Assembly (NCBI GenBank): GCA_022600805.1 | Contig: JAHZJR010000039.1 | Location: forward strand, 1-36,588 | DNA length: 36,588 bases | Direction of reading: 5' to 3' | Origin: Pseudomonadota bacterium | Lineage (GTDB): Bacteria > Pseudomonadota > Gammaproteobacteria > PS1 > Pseudothioglobaceae | Shown: positions 23,802 to 32,267 of the stretch, piece after piece | How positions within the stretch are numbered: position 1 is the stretch's first letter | Layout of the letters: every line of letters begins with the position of its first letter | Notes under the pieces: model-generated | Seen by the model: only the letters and a program-made list of their open reading frames with translations | Database searches by the model: none | What the model was told of the DNA's origin: nothing | Position numbers and translations under genes: made by a program

Positions 23802-24563
23802 TTGGAATGCGAAACCATTTCCTCATATATATATATTGATGATTTTTTGGATGATGATAGTTTTCAAATTTTAGCAAAGGCCGCTAAAGAAGCAGATATC
23901 AAACCTGCTGTGACATTTAATTCAGAAATTCAAAGTGGTAAGGATATTTTTTCGAATGAGGACTCTCCAAAAGCAATTCAGGATACTGTTGATATTTTGT
24001 CACATCCAAAATTTGTGCAACAGCTATCAACATTAACTGGGATTGATAATATAAGACCATTAACTGAGTTTAAGTCTGACTTTCTTCCCTTTAAATATTT
24101 TCATCAGATGTCTGATGGTGGACATTTAGGAAGTCACGTGGATCATTCTACGGTAGGTGTTGATAATGTACATGTTCTTAACTGTATATTTTATATTACT
24201 GATAAGTGGGATTCTGACTGGGGTGGTGATTCGTTATTTTTTAGCAAGTTTGGTTTTAAGGAGAAAGCTAGAGTTGCATATAAGCCAAATCGTTTAGTTA
24301 TATTTTTACATACTTCTCAATCTTTTCATGGTGTATCCAAGCTGAGAGGGAATCGTTATAAACGCTCAACTATTTACATGGATTATAACCTCGATAAGAA
24401 TAAGTTAAAAAATTTAAAAAATCAGGCAAGAAATAATGGATCAAAATTTACTCCAAAATTTTGGATGCATCAGACCACATTTATTCCGGGAAGTTTTAAA
24501 AGCTTTCATCGTCTTAAAGTGTACTTAAAATATTTAGTGAAACGAGTATTAAGAACTTATTAA
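23802..24563 (+). CDS. 2OG-Fe(II) oxygenase, start region out of frame
   Basis: The 253-residue frame has the non-haem iron triad of 2-oxoglutarate oxygenases: H112-V-D114 (GSHVDHS) and H176 (QSFHGVSK), with a later basic residue (YKRST) for 2-oxoglutarate. Such enzymes hydroxylate amino acids, sugars or lipids. The natural start is probably the ATG at 23740 (AAGGA upstream), which reads MSNYEIPNIFKDNKDELISK up to PFPHIYI and then loses frame in an (AT)6 repeat. With (AT)5 the two parts join as PFPHIYIDDFLDD. As sequenced, only the TTG at 23802 gives this frame. So the gene is either switched off, uses TTG, or is a recent pseudogene. Confidence 0.7.
   Translation: MECETISSYIYIDDFLDDDSFQILAKAAKEADIKPAVTFNSEIQSGKDIFSNEDSPKAIQDTVDILSHPKFVQQLSTLTGIDNIRPLTEFKSDFLPFKYFHQMSDGGHLGSHVDHSTVGVDNVHVLNCIFYITDKWDSDWGGDSLFFSKFGFKEKARVAYKPNRLVIFLHTSQSFHGVSKLRGNRYKRSTIYMDYNLDKNKLKNLKNQARNNGSKFTPKFWMHQTTFIPGSFKSFHRLKVYLKYLVKRVLRTY
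23825..23836 (+). repeat. (AT)6 dinucleotide repeat at a frame junction
   Basis: Six AT units lie exactly where the frame from ATG 23740 and that of the oxygenase body meet. Loss of one unit would join them. Confidence 0.85.
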
Positions 24564-24593
24564 TTATATCTTAACTATTTTCTAAGATATAAT
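24563..24593 (+). terminator. Hairpin after the oxygenase gene
   Basis: A perfect 11-bp inverted repeat ATTATATCTTA / TAAGATATAAT with a 9-base loop starts at the last base of the oxygenase stop. The stem is nearly all A/T and only TTTATCC follows, so it is a weak terminator candidate. It separates the oxygenase from the CDP-sugar operon. Confidence 0.4.
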
Positions 24594-24651
24594 TTATCCT
24601 AAAGTAACCATATGGTAAAAATTATTAAAAACCTAAGTCCAATTATTGGTC

Positions 24652-25755
24652 ATGTTTAAATCAACTTTTAAAAATAAAAAAGTGCTTGTAACTGGGCACA
24701 CAGGATTTAAAGGTAGCTGGCTTTGTATTTGGTTGGATTACCTCGGTGCAGAGGTTGTAGGGCTATCTGACGATGTGGTTAGCAACCCTTCGAATTATTC
24801 AGTATCTTCAGTTTCTGATTTTGTTAAAGATTATCGGGTTGATATTCGTGATACTGCAAAAGTCATATCTGTAATACAAAAGACGCAGCCTGATTTTGTA
24901 TTTCATTTGGCAGCACAAGCTTTAGTTAGGCCGTCATATGAAAATCCAATTGGCACACTTACTACTAATGCTATTGGTACAGCAAATGTACTTGAGGGAC
25001 TAAGAATCCTAGACAATAAAGTAGTTGCAGTGATGATTACAAGTGATAAGGCCTATGATAATGTTGAGTGGGTATGGGGTTATCGAGAGACTGACAGTCT
25101 AGGTGGTAAGGATCCATATAGTGCTTCCAAAGGTATGGCTGAATTGGCGATCCGTAGCTATGTGGAATCATTTTTTAGTAGCTTGGATTCAAATGTTCGG
25201 GTTGGGATCACTCGTGCTGGCAATGTTATTGGTGGCGGTGATTGGGCGATTGATCGAATAGTGCCAGATTGTATGGAGGCTTGGGCAAATGGTAAAACAG
25301 TTGATATACGTAGCCCTCACGCCACAAGACCATGGCAACATGTATTAGAGCCATTAAGCGGCTACCTATGTTTAGCAGAAAATTTATATTTGGATAGTCA
25401 GAGTCATGGAGAGGCTTATAACCTAGGTCCATCATCTAATCAAAATTATCCTGTGAGTAAACTGATTGATGAGATGTCAAAATATTGGGATAAAATTAAA
25501 TGGAATGATGTTTCTGAAAACGAAGGACATGTTCATGAAGCAGGCTTATTAAAGCTTAATTGTGATAAGGCATTACTTGATTTGAGATGGTACTCCGCCC
25601 TTCAGTTTGAAGAGACAGTTAAAATGACAGTTGAATGGTATAAAGAATATTATCAAAATCCAGGAAAATCAATGCATGATATTACAATCAATCAGATAAA
25701 AGCATATACAGAGTCCGCCAAGCTAAATAATATCGATTGGGCTTATAATGATTGA
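24652..25755 (+). CDS. rfbG: CDP-glucose 4,6-dehydratase
   Basis: A 367-residue extended SDR from the ATG at 24652 (the track's TTG adds two residues). It converts CDP-glucose to CDP-4-keto-6-deoxyglucose. Rossmann loop TGHTGFKGSWL, FHLAAQALVRPSYENP, active-site Y-S-A-S-K in KDPYSASKGMAEL, and RAGNVIGGGDWAIDRIVPD are characteristic of this dehydratase. The substrate-making enzyme RfbF is two genes downstream. The stop overlaps the following cupin gene by 8 bases. Confidence 0.92.
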   Translation: MFKSTFKNKKVLVTGHTGFKGSWLCIWLDYLGAEVVGLSDDVVSNPSNYSVSSVSDFVKDYRVDIRDTAKVISVIQKTQPDFVFHLAAQALVRPSYENPIGTLTTNAIGTANVLEGLRILDNKVVAVMITSDKAYDNVEWVWGYRETDSLGGKDPYSASKGMAELAIRSYVESFFSSLDSNVRVGITRAGNVIGGGDWAIDRIVPDCMEAWANGKTVDIRSPHATRPWQHVLEPLSGYLCLAENLYLDSQSHGEAYNLGPSSNQNYPVSKLIDEMSKYWDKIKWNDVSENEGHVHEAGLLKLNCDKALLDLRWYSALQFEETVKMTVEWYKEYYQNPGKSMHDITINQIKAYTESAKLNNIDWAYND

Positions 25756-26176
25756 AGATGTACTTATTGTAAAATTAGATGTGATTGACACACCTGGTGG
25801 CAACGTAATGCACGCAATGAAAAAAACCAGTGTTGGGTATATGGACTTTGGAGAAGCATACTTTTCTCAAGTTGATGAAGGCGCTATAAAAGCATGGAAG
25901 CGACATAAGAATATGATACTCAATTTAGTAGTGCCAACAGGTAAAATAAAATTTGTATTATTTGATGATAGAGAGGTATCAAATAATCAATTTCAAGAAG
26001 TTACAATTTCAAGAGAGAATTATTGTAGATTAACCATTCCACCAATGGTATGGGTGGGTTTTCAAGGTATGACAAGTGGGTCGATGTTACTTAATATCGC
26101 TAGTATTGAGCATGATCCACTTGAGGTTGATCGTTTAGCCATTGATAAAATAAATTACAATTGGAGCGTTAACTAA
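25748..26176 (+). CDS. RmlC-like cupin, probable keto-sugar epimerase
   Basis: A 142-residue cupin in the dTDP-4-dehydrorhamnose 3,5-epimerase-like group: DTPGGNVMHAMKKTSVGYMD, FSQVDEGAIKAWKRHKNM and PTGKIKFVLFDDR, with the barrel closing at IPPMVWVGFQGM. It lacks the classical RGLHxQ motif of RmlC, with KRHKNM at that place, so it belongs to a divergent branch. Lying between RfbG and RfbF, it would epimerise C3 and/or C5 of CDP-4-keto-6-deoxyglucose. It ends exactly on the rfbF start (TAATG). Confidence 0.7.
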   Translation: MIEDVLIVKLDVIDTPGGNVMHAMKKTSVGYMDFGEAYFSQVDEGAIKAWKRHKNMILNLVVPTGKIKFVLFDDREVSNNQFQEVTISRENYCRLTIPPMVWVGFQGMTSGSMLLNIASIEHDPLEVDRLAIDKINYNWSVN

Positions 26177-26937
26177 TGAAAGTAATAATTCTAGCGGGTG
26201 GTTTTGGTACGCGTTTAAGTGAGTATACAGAGTCTATTCCAAAGCCCATGGTTACTGTTGGTGGTAAGCCGATTTTATGGCATATCATGAATACTTATTC
26301 TAAGTTTGAGCATAAGAATTTTTATATTGCTTTAGGCTACAGGGCTGAAGTTATTAAAGAGTATTTTCTAAATTATAGGATACTTAATTCTGACTTTACT
26401 GTAGATTTATCTAATGGAAATGTAGTTGCGCTTCAGCAAGATGCAGTAGACTGGAATATCACATTGGTAGATACAGGTCTTAACTCTATGACTGGAGGGA
26501 GGGTTAAGAGAATGCGAGATTTTATTGGTGATGAGTCTTTCTTGCTTACTTATGGAGATGGGGTTGCAGATATTGATCTTGACGCGCTGATAAAGTTCCA
26601 TAAAAGTCATGGAAAAATGGTAACTGTATCTGCGGTTCATCCAGGTGCACGTTTTGGTGAATTAGATATTAATAATAATGTTGTTACTTCATTTCAAGAA
26701 AAGCCACAAGTGAGCCAGGGCTGGATCAATGGAGGTTATTTTGTTATTGAGCCTAAGTTTTTTGATTTGATTGAAGGGGATGACACTATATTAGAAAAAA
26801 CACCACTGGAGCAAGCTGCACGAATGGGTGAACTAATGTCTTATCAGCACGATGGATTTTGGCAATGTATGGATACTAAGCGCGATAGAGATTCGTTAGA
26901 AGATTTGTGGGAAACTGGTTGCGCCCCATGGAAATAA
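26176..26937 (+). CDS. rfbF: Glucose-1-phosphate cytidylyltransferase
   Basis: A 253-residue nucleotidyltransferase that makes CDP-glucose from glucose 1-phosphate and CTP. Signature IILAGGFGTRLSEYT at the N-terminus, KPMVTVGGKPILWHIM, then LLTYGDGVADIDLD for the metal-binding Asp, FQEKPQVSQGWINGGYFV and the C-terminal FWQCMDTKRDRDSLEDLW, all as in RfbF/DdhA. It overlaps the next gene's ATG by 10 bases. Together with rfbG it fixes the pathway as a CDP-6-deoxyhexose one. Confidence 0.93.
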   Translation: MKVIILAGGFGTRLSEYTESIPKPMVTVGGKPILWHIMNTYSKFEHKNFYIALGYRAEVIKEYFLNYRILNSDFTVDLSNGNVVALQQDAVDWNITLVDTGLNSMTGGRVKRMRDFIGDESFLLTYGDGVADIDLDALIKFHKSHGKMVTVSAVHPGARFGELDINNNVVTSFQEKPQVSQGWINGGYFVIEPKFFDLIEGDDTILEKTPLEQAARMGELMSYQHDGFWQCMDTKRDRDSLEDLWETGCAPWK

Positions 26938-27863
26938 ATACCCATCAAAATAGCCATTTATTGGTTGTAGGTGGTACAGGGTTTATCGGTCAACACATTG
27001 TTAAAAAAGCTTTAGATAAAGGGTTTAATACAACAGTCTTATCTAAAAATAATGGCAATATCTTGAATAAGCTGGATGGTGTTCGATATCTAACTGCTGA
27101 TATTAGTAGCAAAATAAATTTGTTACCTGCTTTGGAAGGTAGGATGTTTGATTATGTCATTAATCTTGGCGGCTATATTAATCATACAAACTACTCAAAT
27201 GGTGGTAGTGAAATTTATGATGTGCATTTTAATGGAGTCAGAAATCTAATTGATTGTCTAGATAAGTCTAAAATAAACGGATTTGTGCAAATAGGAAGTA
27301 GTGATGAATATGGCAATAATCCAGCGCCACAGATTGAGTCTCAAAGGGAGGCACCTATTTCCCCATATTCTTGTGCTAAGGTTGCATCAACTTATTTTTT
27401 ACAAACCTTATACAAAACAGAGAATTTCCCAGTTGTTATTTTAAGACCTTTCCTTGTATATGGCCCCGGACAGGGTAGTGAAAGATTTACCCCTCAAATA
27501 ATTAATGGGTGCATGAATGGTGATAAATTTTCAGTCTCAAAAGGCGAGCAATTAAGAGACTTTTGTTTTATAGATGACTTTGTTGACGCGGTTTTTCTTG
27601 CTTTAGGTAATAATAATGCATTTGGAGAAGTTATTAATATTTCCTCTGGGATTCCTATATCTATTAAAGAAGTGATTAACTTTATTGTTAATATTTTTGA
27701 CTCTGGACAACCGCAATTTGGTAAGAATAAATATAGAGATGGAGAGAATATGGCGCTTTATGCAAATATTGACAAAGCTAAAAAAATGTTGAATTGGGAG
27801 CCTAGAACTGATTTAGAGTGCGGAATTAACAAAACAATTAGCTGGGTAAAGGAGAGTAACTAA
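26928..27863 (+). CDS. NAD-dependent epimerase/reductase acting on a CDP-6-deoxy sugar
   Basis: A 311-residue extended SDR; ATG 26928 is preferred over the track's GTG at 26907 because the Rossmann strand HLLVVGGTGFIGQHIV then begins close to the N-terminus. Other motifs are GSSDEYGNNPAP with the catalytic Ser, SPYSCAKVAST (Tyr-x-x-x-Lys), and LRPFLVYGPGQ. It resembles the CDP-abequose/paratose synthase and related 4-reductases. As no RfbH-type 3-dehydrase is present, the likely product is a CDP-6-deoxyhexose rather than a 3,6-dideoxyhexose. It ends on the start of the GT2 gene (TAATG). Confidence 0.8.
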   Translation: MEINTHQNSHLLVVGGTGFIGQHIVKKALDKGFNTTVLSKNNGNILNKLDGVRYLTADISSKINLLPALEGRMFDYVINLGGYINHTNYSNGGSEIYDVHFNGVRNLIDCLDKSKINGFVQIGSSDEYGNNPAPQIESQREAPISPYSCAKVASTYFLQTLYKTENFPVVILRPFLVYGPGQGSERFTPQIINGCMNGDKFSVSKGEQLRDFCFIDDFVDAVFLALGNNNAFGEVINISSGIPISIKEVINFIVNIFDSGQPQFGKNKYRDGENMALYANIDKAKKMLNWEPRTDLECGINKTISWVKESN

Positions 27864-28759
27864 TGGATGGTACTCCGTTAGTTAGTATTATAATGAACTG
27901 TTACAACGGTGAAAAATACTTAAGTGAAGCGATTAATTCAGTTTATGCTCAAACATTCGATAATTGGGAAATTATATTTTGGGATAACGCTTCAACTGAT
28001 TCAAGTGCTGCTATTGCCCACTCTTACAATTCCAAACTTAAATATTTTCGCTCTAAGAATACATCAACCCTAGGCGAGGCAAGATCTTTAGCGGTGGATA
28101 AGGCTAAAGGACAGTATTTAGCTTTCTTGGATTGTGATGATGTATGGTTAAGTGACAAGCTAGAAATGCAAGTTGACCTATTTTTGAAAGATAGCTCTCT
28201 TGCGATTGTATATGGATATGCTGAGATTTTTTATAGTGATCAGGCAAAAAAATCAAAACCTGGTAGCATTAATATAATACCAAATACAGATAACTTATTT
28301 GAAGGTATGATCTTTGATAAATTAATTCGTGAAGATTTTATCCCTTTTCCATCCACAGTTATTGATAAAGATAAGTTTATAGAATGTGGAGGGTTTCCAA
28401 AAGATTATAATCACTCGACGGACTATTGGGTTTTTTTACATATGTCTTTTAAGTATAAAGTGGGTGCCATAAAGAAAGTTTGTTGCAGATATCGAATTCA
28501 TCTGGGGAACTTGTCTCATTCACAAGCGGTATTGTGCGCATTGGAGAATATAAGATTAGTAAAAACTTTTTTACCGAATAGTATGGCAGCAGAAAATTTA
28601 ATATTTCATTATGTGAATTTATCAATAGCGTATTTAAAAGAAAGAAGGATTATTGATGCATTTCTAACATTGTACAAGTATGGTGGGTGGGGTATTCTTG
28701 CAAAAAGAGTGTCTAGTAAACTGGCAAAAATTAATTATTGCAGATTAAATTTACTTTAA
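27863..28759 (+). CDS. Glycosyltransferase family 2
   Basis: A 298-residue GT-A fold transferase. N-terminal VSIIMNCYNGEKYLSEAINS, then EIIFWDNASTDSS for nucleotide binding, the metal site in FLDCDDVWLSDKLE, and the acceptor-side HSTDYWVFLHMSFKY. Directly coupled to the CDP-sugar genes, it may transfer the CDP-6-deoxyhexose, but GT2 donor specificity cannot be read from the sequence. It is cytosolic or peripheral to the inner membrane. It closes the second operon; a promoter-like sequence follows. Confidence 0.85.
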   Translation: MDGTPLVSIIMNCYNGEKYLSEAINSVYAQTFDNWEIIFWDNASTDSSAAIAHSYNSKLKYFRSKNTSTLGEARSLAVDKAKGQYLAFLDCDDVWLSDKLEMQVDLFLKDSSLAIVYGYAEIFYSDQAKKSKPGSINIIPNTDNLFEGMIFDKLIREDFIPFPSTVIDKDKFIECGGFPKDYNHSTDYWVFLHMSFKYKVGAIKKVCCRYRIHLGNLSHSQAVLCALENIRLVKTFLPNSMAAENLIFHYVNLSIAYLKERRIIDAFLTLYKYGGWGILAKRVSSKLAKINYCRLNLL

Positions 28760-28761
28760 AG

Positions 28762-28788
28762 TTGTTAATATATGGTGAATTCTATAAT
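28762..28788 (+). promoter_or_regulatory. Candidate promoter for the third polysaccharide operon
   Basis: TTGTTA (28762-28767) and a perfect TATAAT (28783-28788) with a 15-base spacer lie in the 52-base gap before the LIC12162-like gene. The spacer is short, so strength is doubtful. Confidence 0.35.
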
Positions 28789-28811
28789 GTTTCTTTTTTG
28801 TAAAAAATAAC

Positions 28812-30584
28812 ATGAAGCCTGTGTTGATAACAACCCCAATTGAAGATACATGGCCAAAAAATAAGAGTACACCTGTTATTTTTCTGGGTGAATGGTGTAA
28901 GTTATATAGTAGAAAGTCGCGTTTGAGAGGGATAAACTATAAGGTGCTCAAATATCACTGGGATGATAGGTGTAAGCTGCACGATGACTATAATTACCTT
29001 AATGATTTTTATGAAGAAATCTTGTTAGAATTGTCAGAAAAATTAAATAACATTCATGGTACTAGATATTCAATGAGATATTGGAGAATTGTAGTAGGGC
29101 CATGGCTAGGATATTTTATTCATATTATTTTTGATCGTTGGTACATGTTAAAAGTAGCCATCGAGACCAATAAAAACTTGAATTGCAAGGTAATTAGCCG
29201 TGATATAGAGTCATTAATTCCAAATAATATGAATCATTTTTCACAAAAGTTTTCTAAAGATGATTGGAATGAAGGAATATATACGAAACTATTAGAAACC
29301 TGCTGGTCAGAAGAGGTGTCTATTGAATATGTGGAGAAAGACTGTAAGCATAAAACAAACATGCGTATTAATAAAAAATGGATATACAAGGTTAAGAAAG
29401 CCTTAAAAAAAGTCATTGTGAGTTTTTTTAATAAAGTTGGATCAAATGATAATAAATATTTCTTTATTCAATCGTATTTACCTCTAATTTGTGAAATTAA
29501 ATTACAGTTAAACTTGGGACAGCTTCCTAAATTTCAAGTGTCGCCAAAATTATCATCGTCTTCTGTATCTTTAGAAGGTAGAAAATGGAGCTTATCAGAG
29601 AAAGATGACGATGATTTATTTAAAACTGTTGCTAGAAAACTAATACCGATAAATATTCCAGTATCTTATCTTGAAGGATATAAGGAAAACGTCATAAAAA
29701 TAAAGCATTGCGAGTCTTGGCCAAAAAATCCTAAAGTTATATTCACAGGGGGGGCATATATTAATGATGACTTTTTCAAATTATGGGCAGCCGATAAAAT
29801 TGAAAAAGGGGTGAAACTTATAATTCCTCAACATGGGGGGAATTTTGGAATGACTCCGTTCTCATTTTATGAAAAACATCAAATTAGTATTTCTGATATG
29901 TGGCTTTCATGGGGCTGGACTGATAAGAAAAACAATAAGATTGTTTCGGTTGGGAATTTAAAAAACCGTAACAAACTTCCAAAGTATGATCCAAATGGAA
30001 AGGTTCTGCTTATTGGAGCTGGGATCCCTAGATATAGCACCCATATTTTTTCCATGATACTATCTAGTCAGTGGTTATTTTATTACAAGGACCAGTTGAG
30101 TTTTTTAGATAGACTCCCTGAAAAAATATATAACAAAACAATATTAAGAGTTAAGGACGATTACGGATGGGAATATTTATCGCGCATTAAAAATGCGCAC
30201 CCTCAGTTGGAGATTGATTCATGGAATAAAACCATATATCAATTAGTATCAAAAAGTAGAGTTTTTGTTTCTACAATAAATTCAACAACTTACTTAGAGT
30301 CTTTGAGTTGGAATATGCCTACTATTATTTTTTGGGATTCTAAATACTCTGAACTTACAGAAAGCGCCAAGTTATATATTAATATTTTGGAAGATGTTGG
30401 CATATTTCATTATACTCCTGAGGGGGCGGCGAATCAGTTAATTACTGTGTGGGAAGATGTCTATAGTTGGTGGGAGTCTGACGATGTTCAGCAGGCTAGG
30501 ATTACATTTTGCCATAAATATTCTAAAGAGATAAAAAACAAGCAAAAATGTTTGGAAAAGGTTTTATCTGAGGAGGCTGGATGA
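28812..30584 (+). CDS. LIC12162-family transferase
   Basis: A 590-residue protein fitting the LIC12162 transferase family of surface-sugar loci. Its N-terminus KPVLITTPIEDTWPKNKST and VIFLGEWCKLYSRKSRLRG is diagnostic; later come LIIPQHGGNFGMTPFSF, VFVSTINSTTYLESLSWNMP with a donor-site-like Ser/Thr/Glu pattern, and the tail YSWWESDDVQQARITF. The second half resembles the sugar-donor domain of capsule/sialic transferases (as in TIGR04326), so it may use the CMP-sugar made by the next genes. A collapsed paralogue lies at 20069. Stop overlaps the aldolase start by ATGA. Confidence 0.75.
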   Translation: MKPVLITTPIEDTWPKNKSTPVIFLGEWCKLYSRKSRLRGINYKVLKYHWDDRCKLHDDYNYLNDFYEEILLELSEKLNNIHGTRYSMRYWRIVVGPWLGYFIHIIFDRWYMLKVAIETNKNLNCKVISRDIESLIPNNMNHFSQKFSKDDWNEGIYTKLLETCWSEEVSIEYVEKDCKHKTNMRINKKWIYKVKKALKKVIVSFFNKVGSNDNKYFFIQSYLPLICEIKLQLNLGQLPKFQVSPKLSSSSVSLEGRKWSLSEKDDDDLFKTVARKLIPINIPVSYLEGYKENVIKIKHCESWPKNPKVIFTGGAYINDDFFKLWAADKIEKGVKLIIPQHGGNFGMTPFSFYEKHQISISDMWLSWGWTDKKNNKIVSVGNLKNRNKLPKYDPNGKVLLIGAGIPRYSTHIFSMILSSQWLFYYKDQLSFLDRLPEKIYNKTILRVKDDYGWEYLSRIKNAHPQLEIDSWNKTIYQLVSKSRVFVSTINSTTYLESLSWNMPTIIFWDSKYSELTESAKLYINILEDVGIFHYTPEGAANQLITVWEDVYSWWESDDVQQARITFCHKYSKEIKNKQKCLEKVLSEEAG

Positions 30585-32230
30585 GTATTGTTCAAAATAA
30601 TAAACGCTCAGTAACTGTACTAGATTGTACATTTAGAGATGGCGGTTATTATCTTAATTGGGACTTTGATGAATCTTTGGTTGCAAAGTATTTACATGCA
30701 ATGGTGGGTTCTGGAGTGGATATTGTAGAAATTGGTTTTCGTTTCCTTTCTACAAATGGTTTTTTAGGCGCATTTGCTTTTTCTACTGATGAGTATTTAA
30801 GGGAAATCAAAATTCCAAAAGAACTATCTGTAGCTGTAATGGTAAATGCATCAGAGTTAATTGACTTTGAAGAGGGTGTTGAGCGTGCGGTAGAATTGTT
30901 GTTTGCACAAAAAGAAGACTCTCCTGTTGATATTGTACGAATTGCCGTCAACGTGGATGATATTGACAAGTGTTACGAAATATCAGAAAAAATACATCAA
31001 CTTGGATATAGAGTTTTTCTTAATATTATGAAAATTGATTTGATAGAAGAAAGTCAATTGAATCATTTTGTTAAAAAAATTCAAAGTTGGTCTACTGTAG
31101 AAGTCCTTTATTTTGCTGATTCATTTGGAAGCATGAATCCAGTTTCTGTCAGAAATATAGTGAACTCCATCAGAAAGTATTGGGATGGGGAGATAGGGAT
31201 ACATGCACATAACAATAAAGGTATTGCATTAATTAATTCTTTAGAAGCGTTAGACGCAGGGGCTGGATATATTGATGCCACTGTTAGTGGAATGGGTCGT
31301 GGTGCAGGAAATGTAAAGATTGAGGATTTGCTTATAGAATTGGTTGAGCGTGGCTTTAGTAATTATAGTTACGATGCAGTACTACTCATAGCTCTTAGGG
31401 ATTTTAAGCTATTACATGAAAAATATAGATGGGGTTCAAGTATTTATTATTATTTAGCGGCTATTCATAAAATTCACCCGACCTATGTTCAGAATATGAT
31501 CTCTGATGACCGCTACGGTGTTGATCAAATATTATCTACTATTGACTCGTTAAAACTTTCTAAAGCTTCGAGCTTTAGTAAAGAAAGCTTAGATATGGCA
31601 GCAAACGGTATGATTGGAGACGAAAATGGAGAGTGGTCGAGTAGGGATTGGTTTAGTGGTCGTACCGTTCTTATATTAAGTTCAGGACCAGGAGTGGTTA
31701 AATATATTGAACAATTGAAAAGATATATTAAGAAGCATAAGCCAATGGTGCTATGTATCAATTTAAATGAGTCTGTGCCTATAGATATGGTTGATGCTTT
31801 TGTCGCCTGTCATGAAATTCGGATTCTGATAGAATCGTCTCTTTATCCTAAATTGAATAAACCGATTATTTTACCTGTATCAAGATCCCCTAAAGATGTT
31901 CAGGGTTTGTTACAACAATCTTCAGTATTGGACTACGGCCTTAGAGTTGAGGAAGGTTCTTTTTTATATACAGATAAAGGCTGCATTTTAAGCGCGCCGT
32001 TTGCTCTTATGTACGCTATATCTATAGCAAATTCAGGTCAGGCTAAGAATATATTAATAGCTGGAGCTGATGGATATTTATCTCATGATTCAAGACAGCT
32101 TAAAATGATAGATATGCTTAAAAAGTACAAGGTAACTTCAGAGGCAATACCACTTACTGCTATTACTCCAACAACTTATCCAATTAATAGTGTTTCACTA
32201 TTTGATAAAAACCTCGATCAAAAAATTTAA
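30581..32230 (+). CDS. DRE-TIM aldolase (HMGL-like) fused to a C-terminal Rossmann-like domain
   Basis: A 549-residue protein. Residues 1 to about 290 are a DRE-TIM metallolyase barrel: R19-D20 in TFRDGGYYLNWDF, metal-site H208-A-H210 in GIHAHNNKG and the GMGRGAGN loop. This is the 4-hydroxy-2-oxovalerate aldolase-type family, which forms or cleaves a bond between pyruvate and an aldehyde. From about residue 350 a separate domain begins (GRTVLILSSGPGVVKYIEQL, MVLCINLNESVP, NILIAGADGYLSHD) that looks Rossmann-like, similar in style to DUF115/MptE proteins; I cannot name its role. It is coupled to the LIC12162 gene and followed by a CMP-sugar synthetase. Confidence 0.8.
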   Translation: MSIVQNNKRSVTVLDCTFRDGGYYLNWDFDESLVAKYLHAMVGSGVDIVEIGFRFLSTNGFLGAFAFSTDEYLREIKIPKELSVAVMVNASELIDFEEGVERAVELLFAQKEDSPVDIVRIAVNVDDIDKCYEISEKIHQLGYRVFLNIMKIDLIEESQLNHFVKKIQSWSTVEVLYFADSFGSMNPVSVRNIVNSIRKYWDGEIGIHAHNNKGIALINSLEALDAGAGYIDATVSGMGRGAGNVKIEDLLIELVERGFSNYSYDAVLLIALRDFKLLHEKYRWGSSIYYYLAAIHKIHPTYVQNMISDDRYGVDQILSTIDSLKLSKASSFSKESLDMAANGMIGDENGEWSSRDWFSGRTVLILSSGPGVVKYIEQLKRYIKKHKPMVLCINLNESVPIDMVDAFVACHEIRILIESSLYPKLNKPIILPVSRSPKDVQGLLQQSSVLDYGLRVEEGSFLYTDKGCILSAPFALMYAISIANSGQAKNILIAGADGYLSHDSRQLKMIDMLKKYKVTSEAIPLTAITPTTYPINSVSLFDKNLDQKI

Positions 32231-32267
32231 TTCAATAAATAACCTTATAACCGAGAATAATTAGTCA

